This document shows, piece after piece, positions 1-6,591 of a stretch of DNA of 16,571 nucleotides. This DNA is from Candidatus Symbiothrix sp. (GTDB lineage: Bacteria > Bacteroidota > Bacteroidia > Bacteroidales > Azobacteroidaceae): NCBI GenBank assembly GCA_031270925.1, contig JAISWY010000156.1, positions 1 to 16,571 of the forward strand, in the 5' to 3' direction. The position numbers were made by a program, and so were the translations under genes. Below the pieces are notes generated by a model. It had not been told where the DNA came from. It searched no databases and saw nothing but the letters and a program-made list of their open reading frames with translations. The first letter of the stretch is position 1; every line of letters starts with the position of its first letter.

Positions 1-1912
1 TCAAAGGAGCCGTTTTCGGTTCATAAGCGGCCGAAGGCATCGGAGCGCCGGAAGGATCGAATGCGCCTGCGCTGCTAATTTTCACGTACTCGATATCCAC
101 ATTAGATTCTTTTACTCCCGTCGGTTTTCCGAAGTAGATATAGGCACGGTCGTCGGGCAAGAGTTCGCCTTCGAAGAGGAACAAATCGTCAAGATATACA
201 ACGCCCGGCGTGCTGCCGTCGCGTTCCGTTAGGATTTGTAGTGCATGATTGTCGGCGTCGGTTTCAAACGGAAGAACCACATCCACCCAGTTACTATATT
301 CCGAATTGTTGATGGTCTTGCGGAAAAGTTCCTTTTCGCCGTTCTTTACAACGAGAATCAAATGGTCGCCACCCCATTTTGCAAAGTGGTAGGAGAAAAG
401 GAAAGTATGTTTCTTGCCTGTTGCCAATTCGATAGGCACAGTCTTAATATTACTGTTACTGCCACGGTCTTCGTTCTGACCTGATGAGAAATTATTTCCG
501 TACTCAACATTATGACCAAAACAGTTGAAGAAGCGTAGCGAGTATTTGCCGCGCGCATAGCGGGGACCTGCTTCGCTGTTATCTGTTTGCATATTATATT
601 GCACGCGCACGCGAGCGCCCCAGAAAGGATGCCAAAACGGAGCTGCATTGTGTTCGGCAGAATAGATAGTGCCATTAAACCATCCTTGGTCATCGGCCTG
701 TCCGCCATAATAGGCGTCGGCCGAATAGCGATAGTTGTTCGGATTAACCATACAGGTATCGTTGCGCGGATCGCCTACCGGAAAATATTGGGCGCACGGA
801 TCTTCAAAATCGCCGTTGGGGAAGAGGTTCACTGCACCTGCGGGAATACGCGATATGGGAATGCGTTCGCCTAAAAAGATGTCGTCGAGAGCCATCTCGT
901 TGTCGTTCGCATCGCCGGTGGGTGTTTCTATTGCTATACGCAAAGCGGCTGCGCCTCCTTCCATACCCAGTCTTTCGTAGGATTTCCATCCTTTATTACC
1001 TTTGTCGCCGATAAAATAGGCGTCGTTGATATTAGCGGGCTGTATTACACCGTTCAAGTCGCGCCAGTGGCCGTCGCCATCGGGATAATTAATGGTTTTT
1101 CCCCAAGCCGTCATGTCGTAAAGAGCGCCGGGTTTGAGGGGGATGTAATCGGTTGTGAAGTGTCCTTTGTTCACATACAAGCCGTAGTTTCCGCTATGCA
1201 CGTGCGCGGGGTCGTTTGAGATTGTCAATTCTCCCGCTTTGCCGGAAGAACCGGGAACCCAAGTTTGTTCGGCGACGGTAACGCCGTTTTCCATACCGCC
1301 ATCGGGAAAGATGTTATTGAGTTTGAACGTTTGTAGCGGCAATTCGCCAAGTTTTACGTTGTCGCGCCATACATGCACTTTCCCGTCCACATTCACTGCC
1401 ACATGGTAGGTGTGAAAGCCGTCGGTATTGTCGGCTGTGCTTAATTGGCGAGCTGCGCCAAACACGTCGGCCTGTTCGGAAAGGCGATTGTTTGAAAGCA
1501 CCAGACGGAAACCTTCACCACCGCCTGTAGCCGACAGTGAAAATGCGCCGTCTTCGGCATTAACCACTTTTGCACGGAACTGCACCGTGTAGCCGATAGA
1601 AGGCGAAAAGCCTGTGCGCGATAAAGCGTAACCCAACTGCGAGTAAAGTGGGAAACCGCTTGCGTCGTTTTGTCGCGGCGCTCTCATTTGCAGAGCTGTA
1701 TTGGCAACCGCGGTGAGTTCGTTTGGTGCAACGAGCAGGGCCTGTGTAGCTGCGTCGTCAACCATACTGTTGTCGAAACGCAGTTCATTCCAACCTTGTG
1801 TGGTCGGTAGTCCTCCCGTTCCATCATACACAGTTTGCAACTGTTGTGCCTGCGTCTGTCCTAAGAACATGGACAAACACAGCATCAAAAAAATAACTTT
1901 GATAGTTTTCAT
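1..1912 (-). CDS. Modular LamG-like surface/secreted protein, paralogue of the next gene upstream; C-terminus cut by window edge
   Basis: An open frame of 637 codons starts at ATG 1912 and is still open at the left edge, so the 3' end is missing. The N-terminus (MKTIKVIFLMLCLSMF..., ending near QAQ at about residue 23) is a Sec signal peptide. Residues about 25-195 resemble a LamG/concanavalin-like fold (GYTVQFRAKV, GEGFRLVL, GFHTYHVAV, VWRDNVKLGELPL). Two jelly-roll-like modules follow, opening with DGGMEN (about 204) and NGDFED (366-371) and closing with LDDIFLGE and LDDLFLFE. A strand with EYVKISSAGAF is at about 608-618. Every part has a counterpart in the 1077-residue protein encoded just upstream, which has three such modules, so the two are tandem paralogues. 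By analogy the missing end may carry a T9SS sorting domain; this is inference. Likely role: extracellular glycan or polymer binding. No catalytic motif was recognised. The start is the first ATG before a clear signal peptide. Confidence 0.85.
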   Translation of the reverse strand, partial: MKTIKVIFLMLCLSMFLGQTQAQQLQTVYDGTGGLPTTQGWNELRFDNSMVDDAATQALLVAPNELTAVANTALQMRAPRQNDASGFPLYSQLGYALSRTGFSPSIGYTVQFRAKVVNAEDGAFSLSATGGGEGFRLVLSNNRLSEQADVFGAARQLSTADNTDGFHTYHVAVNVDGKVHVWRDNVKLGELPLQTFKLNNIFPDGGMENGVTVAEQTWVPGSSGKAGELTISNDPAHVHSGNYGLYVNKGHFTTDYIPLKPGALYDMTAWGKTINYPDGDGHWRDLNGVIQPANINDAYFIGDKGNKGWKSYERLGMEGGAAALRIAIETPTGDANDNEMALDDIFLGERIPISRIPAGAVNLFPNGDFEDPCAQYFPVGDPRNDTCMVNPNNYRYSADAYYGGQADDQGWFNGTIYSAEHNAAPFWHPFWGARVRVQYNMQTDNSEAGPRYARGKYSLRFFNCFGHNVEYGNNFSSGQNEDRGSNSNIKTVPIELATGKKHTFLFSYHFAKWGGDHLILVVKNGEKELFRKTINNSEYSNWVDVVLPFETDADNHALQILTERDGSTPGVVYLDDLFLFEGELLPDDRAYIYFGKPTGVKESNVDIEYVKISSAGAFDPSGAPMPSAAYEPKTAPL

Positions 1913-1923
1913 TTGATAAAAAA

Positions 1924-2070
1924 TTAAAAATTAGAGTTTAGATATTAAAAATTAGAGTTTAGATATTAGAGTTTAGAGTTTAGATATTAGAGTTTAGAGT
2001 TTAGATGTTAGAGTTTAGATGTTAGAGTTTAGAGTTTAGATGTTAGAGTTTAGATGATAGATGTTAGATT
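1924..2070 (+). repeat. Tandem heptamer array, left arm (consensus TTAGAGT/TTAGATR)
   Basis: There are 21 consecutive heptamers in exact 7-nt register. The first and fourth units are TTAAAAA; almost all the others are TTAGAGT, TTAGATA or TTAGATG, degenerating at the end to ATAGATG and TTAGATT. The array is non-coding and sits directly upstream of the 1912 start codon. It is inverted relative to the array at 2152-2243. Positions 1959-1991 are the perfect reverse complement of 2204-2236 (33 nt), so transcripts can form a very long stem. Confidence 0.9.
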
Positions 2071-2087
2071 TAAGTAATAATTACTTA
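2071..2087. repeat. 17-nt perfect palindrome in the spacer between heptamer arrays
   Basis: TAAGTAATAATTACTTA is a perfect 8-bp inverted repeat around a central A. It lies at the inner edge of the left heptamer array. The rest of the spacer, to about 2151, is AT-rich and unique. On the minus strand it holds a weak TAnnTTTG-like box (TATATTTT, 2120-2127) that could serve the 1912 gene. No matching -33 box was seen, so no promoter is called. Confidence 0.6.
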
Positions 2088-2151
2088 ATAGTTGATATTA
2101 TTAACAATTTAACTGTGTTGAAAATATAATTCATTTCTGATGCATACTTAA

Positions 2152-2243
2152 TATCTAACCATCTAACCTCTAACATCTAAACTCTAAACTCTAATATCTA
2201 ATATCTAATATCTAAACTCTAAACTCTAATATCTAACCTCTAT
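2152..2243 (-). repeat. Tandem heptamer array, right arm (inverted copy)
   Basis: There are 13 heptamers, read on the plus strand as TATCTAA, CATCTAA, CCTCTAA or ACTCTAA. These are the reverse complements of the left-arm units. They keep 7-nt register except for one extra C at 2159. The last unit (CCTCTAT) overlaps the TAG stop (2240-2242) of the 1077-residue protein gene, so the array forms the start of its 3' untranslated region. Together with 1924-2070 it makes a convergent pair separated by about 80 bp. Confidence 0.9.
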
Positions 2244-5200
2244 TTTTTTAGTATTTTTGCGATTTGACCGTTGGTTTTCACGATATACGTTCCGGCGGGC
2301 AATGTCGAAAGATCGATCGTCATTGTTTTTCCCGTAATGTCATAAACATTAGCGAGCGTACCTACTACGTTGCGGACTTCGATTTTTCCACCCTTCGATA
2401 AATTATCGAGGGTTAATTGACCATCGGTAACGGGGTTCGGATATACGCGCAGTTTCTCAACATTTACGTTGTTGATACCAACTTGAAGTTCCCATTTTGC
2501 ATAATAATTTTTATCGCCTGTACTTCCTTGTTCAATCTGGGTGATGGGGGCGCCGGCAAATCTGTCGTTGATATACCATCCTAAGAAGTTATAACCTTCC
2601 CGCACAGGTACAGGTAATGTGATTGTTTCGCTTTCGATGGTGTAGGTAGCGTTTTCCGCACCTGTTCCTTGGTTCAAATGGTAAGTAATCGTGTAAGTGA
2701 TTATTTGCCATTTAGCCCAGAATGCTTTGTCGCCGAGACTTCCTTCCGGAATTTCGGTTACGGCTTCTCCCGTAAATTCACCGTTGTCGTACCATCCTTG
2801 GAAAGTATAACCTTCTTTGGTGAGCGTCGGTAATGTTATGGCTGCACCTTCTGCTTCATAAGTGCTATTCGTAGCGCCTGTTCCGCCGTCGGCATTGTAA
2901 GTAATGCTAAACGTTTCTTCGCCCGGAGCGTAAGCGCCGCTACTATAAGCCTTCACGTATTCGACTTCCACTTCGGCGCCGGCCGTGTTTTGCGATTTTC
3001 CGAAGAAGAGATACGAATCGCCGCTAGCTTCATAAGGAACATATTCGTCTTCTTCATAGAGGAAGAGGTCGTCCAAATAACCGCTCATCCAACCGCCAAA
3101 TTCCGATACAAAATGCAGGGTATGGTTGGCTTCGGTGGTGCTGAACGTAATTTGATGGCGCGTCCAGTTCATCCATTTGTTACCAATGGACTGATCCCAA
3201 ACGCGAATATCGCCGTTCAAGAGAGCAAGCGTTCCTTTATCGTCCCAGCATGAGGCTTTGAACCAGAATACAAAGGTATAAGTTTTGTTCGGTTCGAGTT
3301 CTTTCGTAAAGTTGAAATTACGTTGGAACATATTGGCAAGGGTATCGCCCGGATAGTTATCCAATCCATAAACGTCGCGGTATTCAAAGTTACGTGCGGG
3401 GTCCCATTCGTTCCAATATTGGATACGGAGGGATTTTGTGCCGCTGTGTGCGAAATCGATACCGGAGTCGTCGCGGTCGCCCCAAATTTCGTCGCCGTTA
3501 TTCCGTTTTTCTTTGTCCTGCAAACGAACATAGCCGTTCCACACCGGGTTCCACGAAATCGGGGCAATATCGTCCCAAACGGCGTGTTCGCTTGCCAAAC
3601 GCCAAGTGAAGTCCGTACCGTCGTTGTTTTTGGTTGCATCTTCAAAATCGCCGTTTTCAATCAGGTTGGTTTTGCCGGCAAGGGCTGTATCCAACGGGTT
3701 TGCCGGTTGATCTTCGGTTACTTCGTACAAAACGAAATCATCGAAATATTGATTATACCAGCCTCCGTGTGTTTCCGAAGTTGTGTAAAGGTGCAAGGTG
3801 TGATTTTCTTCGGTAGTTGTGAAAACCAAGTCCACATTTGTCCATTTGTTGGAACGGTTGCCCATAAGGTGTCTCCAAATATCGTTGTCGTTACCGGCTA
3901 AAATGTCTGCTTTGTTATACATCGGTTCGCCAATACGGACACGAAGCCAGAACTTATCGGGCCATTGCGGGCTACGATGCCAAAAGTTGAAACGATAGGT
4001 TTTGTTGGGTTCGAGTTCTACACGGAAGTCGATGTTCTTTGCGTTGTTGTCGAGCGAAGTAAAACGCAGGGCTTTTGTTCCGCTGTGTGCATAAAATTCG
4101 TCGCCGGGATTGAAATCGTCTGCTTTGTTAACATCCTGAATACGAACGTTGTTGCCCCAGATAGGATTATCAGCGCAAGGTTTATTGGTATTAGTCGGAT
4201 CGGCCGGGTCGGGGATGCTTGCCAAAGCCCATTCGTAAGGCGTTCCGTCGTTGTTGAGCGTTACATCTTCAAAATCGCCGTTTTGAATCAAATTCACATA
4301 TTCGGCAGGAAAAGCCGGAACATCAATGCCGTGAGCAACACGGTCTGCCGGTTGTCCGATAACAAACGGCGATTTTTCGCGGAAAATAAAATAGTCCAAT
4401 GCCGCTGTTTGAAAGACTTTGCCGTTATCGCGATTAAACGTTGGAAATTCAAAACGAAGGCTTTGTTTGTCTTCCAAAGTAGTGAATGTTTGATTATGCA
4501 CTTGCCATGCACGGTCGTTTAAGGCTGCATACATTGGTTTGTCGCCCTCATTACGTCTGTCTTCATCCACGCCTGCCAAACCCAACATTCCTATTTGTCC
4601 GTTGTAAAACAGACCTATATCGCGCCATCCATACGGCTCAACAGCAGTACGACGACGGTGGATCGAAATTTCGTACTCGGTGTTGGGTTTGATGGCAAGG
4701 TCGCGGGTGTAAGTGCGATCCATTTCTGCCGAATGGTTGTGTTCGCCGTGGCCATTATTGTCCAGAATAAGAGAATGTTCGCCGGTGCGATTATCAACCG
4801 CGGTGTTGCTCAAATACAACAAGCCGTTTTGTGTTACGAAATCGGGAAAATACGATGCATCGGTTAAATCTTCCGCATTTACATCTTCAAATCCGCCGTT
4901 TTCGATAATGTTATCGAATTGGAAAGCCGAGAGCGGAAAAGTTCCAATCGTTTCGGCGTCGCGATAGAGAGTTGCCGTGCCATTGGGCGCCACTGCAATA
5001 CGGAATTTGTGGAAAGCATCGGTGTTCGTTACACTTTCTGTTCCTACCACGGTAGTCGCTTGCAGCGGATTGCTCTGGTTGGCAAATGCCGTTTCCTTGA
5101 TGCTCAAACGGAAGCCTTTGCCTTCGTTGTCGAATCCTTGGATGTTGAACGCGCCGTTTTTGGAGGCGCTAATTACCTTCGCTTTGATTTCAATGGTGTA

Positions 5201-5473
5201 ACCTTTGCTCAAATCCAAGCTGAGATCGTTGCGGTACCAACCGATTTGCGAAAACTGGTTGGGTGCATTTTCGGAGGTGAATTTCAACTTGCCGTTCGTT
5301 ATTTCTACCGTAACGGGCGCTGCTGCGGTGTTTACCGTTGCATCCAGTTTCCATTCATTCCAACTTTGTTCCGTCGGGAGCGATGCGCCCGAATACAATG
5401 TTGGCTGTGCGTATCCCCCGATTCCGAAAAGGGAAATACAACAAACTAAAAAAAGAGTTTTTGTCTTTTTCAT
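2240..5473 (-). CDS. Secreted modular binding protein: LamG-like domain, three jelly-roll modules, two InlB-type repeats, T9SS type A sorting domain
   Basis: 1077 residues, complete. A signal peptide ends at about A22 (GYAQ). Residues 24-188 are LamG-like (GYTIEIKAKV, GKGFRLSI, FHKFRIAV, LYRDAETIGTFPL). Three modules follow, opening with NGGFED (192), NGDFED (398) and NGDFED (607) and closing with LDYFIFRE, FDDFVLYE and LDDLFLYE; these resemble carbohydrate-binding jelly rolls. A detached LamG-like strand (EYVKAYSSGAYAP) is at 838-850. Two Listeria-Bacteroides (InlB B / Flg_new) repeats with EGYxFxGWY and AKW motifs lie at about 856-923 and 927-996. The last 70 residues (from LRVYPNPVTDG, 1008, to LPAGTYIVK...KILKK) are a type A T9SS sorting domain, implying export across the outer membrane and possible surface anchoring. 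A small His cluster (HGEHNH, 242-247) could bind metal. No catalytic residues were recognised, so it is probably a binding or adhesion protein rather than an enzyme. It lies 84 bp after the SusCD unit, separated by a hairpin. Confidence 0.9.
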   Translation of the reverse strand: MKKTKTLFLVCCISLFGIGGYAQPTLYSGASLPTEQSWNEWKLDATVNTAAAPVTVEITNGKLKFTSENAPNQFSQIGWYRNDLSLDLSKGYTIEIKAKVISASKNGAFNIQGFDNEGKGFRLSIKETAFANQSNPLQATTVVGTESVTNTDAFHKFRIAVAPNGTATLYRDAETIGTFPLSAFQFDNIIENGGFEDVNAEDLTDASYFPDFVTQNGLLYLSNTAVDNRTGEHSLILDNNGHGEHNHSAEMDRTYTRDLAIKPNTEYEISIHRRRTAVEPYGWRDIGLFYNGQIGMLGLAGVDEDRRNEGDKPMYAALNDRAWQVHNQTFTTLEDKQSLRFEFPTFNRDNGKVFQTAALDYFIFREKSPFVIGQPADRVAHGIDVPAFPAEYVNLIQNGDFEDVTLNNDGTPYEWALASIPDPADPTNTNKPCADNPIWGNNVRIQDVNKADDFNPGDEFYAHSGTKALRFTSLDNNAKNIDFRVELEPNKTYRFNFWHRSPQWPDKFWLRVRIGEPMYNKADILAGNDNDIWRHLMGNRSNKWTNVDLVFTTTEENHTLHLYTTSETHGGWYNQYFDDFVLYEVTEDQPANPLDTALAGKTNLIENGDFEDATKNNDGTDFTWRLASEHAVWDDIAPISWNPVWNGYVRLQDKEKRNNGDEIWGDRDDSGIDFAHSGTKSLRIQYWNEWDPARNFEYRDVYGLDNYPGDTLANMFQRNFNFTKELEPNKTYTFVFWFKASCWDDKGTLALLNGDIRVWDQSIGNKWMNWTRHQITFSTTEANHTLHFVSEFGGWMSGYLDDLFLYEEDEYVPYEASGDSYLFFGKSQNTAGAEVEVEYVKAYSSGAYAPGEETFSITYNADGGTGATNSTYEAEGAAITLPTLTKEGYTFQGWYDNGEFTGEAVTEIPEGSLGDKAFWAKWQIITYTITYHLNQGTGAENATYTIESETITLPVPVREGYNFLGWYINDRFAGAPITQIEQGSTGDKNYYAKWELQVGINNVNVEKLRVYPNPVTDGQLTLDNLSKGGKIEVRNVVGTLANVYDITGKTMTIDLSTLPAGTYIVKTNGQIAKILKK
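3638..4284 (-). repeat. Intragenic direct repeat marking duplicated modules
   Basis: The 20-mer atcttcaaaatcgccgtttt occurs at 3638-3657 and again at 4265-4284, exactly 627 bp (209 codons) apart. It encodes the NGDFED module opening at residues 607 and 398 of the same protein. Eighteen of the 20 bases also occur at 800-817 in the paralogous gene. This fits module duplication, and recombination between the copies would delete one module in frame. Confidence 0.75.
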
Positions 5474-5492
5474 AAAAACTAAAATTAATAAA

Positions 5493-5548
5493 GATTAATG
5501 ATTGAAGATTAAAGTGTAAAGAATGAATTTTTTTACACTTTAATCTTC
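5493..5548. repeat. Long stem-loop with heptamer periodicity in the intergenic gap
   Basis: A perfect 17-bp inverted repeat has arms at 5504-5520 and 5532-5548 and an 11-nt loop. It lies 9 nt after the stop codon of the DUF1735/DUF4361-type lipoprotein gene. The left side also reads as heptamers in register: GATTAAT, GATTGAA, GATTAAA, GTGTAAA, GAATGAA (5493-5527). This is the same architecture as the larger array pair at 1924-2243. No U-run follows the stem on either strand, so it is not a textbook intrinsic terminator. A role in protecting the 3' end of the SusCD transcript, or in partial attenuation before the T9SS protein gene, is inference. Confidence 0.75.
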
Positions 5549-5557
5549 GTATAATTA

Positions 5558-6562
5558 TCACTCAAATATATCCTGCTGATCTTCTTCCGGGATTTGTTCA
5601 TTTCTACGGCGTTCGAGCGTGTAGAATCCTTTCAGATTGTATTTTACTTGATAACTTTCGTTCGATACTTCACGGTAACTGTATTCCAAATCCATGATGA
5701 GGGTGCGTATTATCAAGTAGGGTTGCTGAACATCTTTCTCTTCCGAAACCGTCCATTTGCAGTTGGGGGAGGCGCTAAACTTTATTTGCGTGCTGTCGGC
5801 GGTAAAAGTCAGCGAGTTGTCGGCATTGAATTTTACCTGCACCTTGTAGGTAGAGCGGTCGCGGGCGTTTTCTTCGCACAGTCCGGCGTAAAAAAACACC
5901 GTGCTGTCGTTCACAAAGCGCATTTCGCGGGTTTCCATTTTGGTCGTGGGCGGCGCTACTTCTTTCATGCCTGTTCCGTCGGCGTTAAATGTAGAGTCTG
6001 CCTTGATTTCAGCTGCCACGGCCGAGTAGCTTCCCGAAAAATAGTTGAACGGGATGATACGCATCAGCGTTTTTTTATAGTACTTTTTAGGCGAAGGAAT
6101 GTAGTCGGAAGTCGCGGCAATCTGCAAGGGCAGAATGTATTTTTCGACCAAATCCAATCCCTTGACGGTGAAATCAATATCCAAATAACCCACGTCCTTT
6201 CCCGCCGGAATCGTAACGCTGAGACCTTTCGGAAATTCGTAATATTCGTCGGGGAGTTGCCGGTAGAACAAGTCGGTACGGTTTAAAAACGATTCCTTGT
6301 TGTATCTGGCCAGCGTGTCGGGGTCGAGCGCCACTGTTACCGTTAGGTTGCGGTCATTTACGGTTGAGCCGCTCACTTCCACCGGTATTTTGTAATGCAC
6401 CGTACCGTCCGGAGTATTGGTATTCAGATAGGTTTCCGTGTAACCTGAACGAACAAACGATACATATTTCTCGTATTGTTCCCCTTTCCATTCATCTTCG
6501 CTACAGGCATAAAATGCTATGCCGAGTAATGTAGCTATCGTATAAATTAATGTCTTTTTCAT
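5558..6562 (-). CDS. PUL surface lipoprotein with DUF1735/DUF4361-like domains (SusE-like position)
   Basis: 334 residues. A lipoprotein signal peptide ends in FYAC, with the lipidated cysteine at 20. Residues about 31-155 match the pattern of the BT_3987-type N-terminal domain (DUF1735): YVSFVRSG, VHYKIPVEVSGST, LTVTVALDPDTLARYN, a PAGKDVGY strand and LPLQIAATS. Residues about 172-322 (PFNYFSGSYSAV..., MRFVNDSTVFFYAGL) fit the DUF4361-like C-terminal domain of SusD-linked lipoproteins. The domain names come from recalled family patterns, not from a search. The gene starts 29 bp after the SusD stop, last in the tight operon, where SusE/F-type surface glycan-binding proteins usually lie. Probable role: outer-membrane, outward-facing substrate binding. 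The gene is followed by the 5493-5548 hairpin. No catalytic motif was seen. Confidence 0.83.
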   Translation of the reverse strand: MKKTLIYTIATLLGIAFYACSEDEWKGEQYEKYVSFVRSGYTETYLNTNTPDGTVHYKIPVEVSGSTVNDRNLTVTVALDPDTLARYNKESFLNRTDLFYRQLPDEYYEFPKGLSVTIPAGKDVGYLDIDFTVKGLDLVEKYILPLQIAATSDYIPSPKKYYKKTLMRIIPFNYFSGSYSAVAAEIKADSTFNADGTGMKEVAPPTTKMETREMRFVNDSTVFFYAGLCEENARDRSTYKVQVKFNADNSLTFTADSTQIKFSASPNCKWTVSEEKDVQQPYLIIRTLIMDLEYSYREVSNESYQVKYNLKGFYTLERRRNEQIPEEDQQDIFE

Positions 6563-6591
6563 TTTTTTTATTATTATTAATTTCAGGGAGA

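Noticed and set aside
245..1916. Small plus-strand frames opposite the left-edge gene
   Set aside because: The minus-strand frame is open from 1912 to the edge with a signal peptide and clear homology to the neighbouring gene, so the plus-strand frames are shadows.
2120..2127. Promoter (TATATTTT on the minus strand) for the 1912 gene
   Set aside because: It misses the final G of TAnnTTTG and has no -33 TTTG at the right distance, and such AT-rich matches are common in this spacer.
1924..2243. CRISPR array or telomere-like repeat
   Set aside because: The units are contiguous heptamers without spacers, occur in opposite orientations, and no cas genes are present. The location between genes on one contig does not fit a telomere.
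4919..5449. Plus-strand frame of 176 codons, and similar long plus-strand frames (for example 3323-3901, 9248-9841, 14489-15007)
   Set aside because: They lie antisense within well-supported minus-strand genes, and their translations show no recognisable domain or signal; they are shadows.
5504..5548. Intrinsic terminator
   Set aside because: The stem is strong in length but AT-rich, and no U-run follows it on either strand, so it is listed as a hairpin only.
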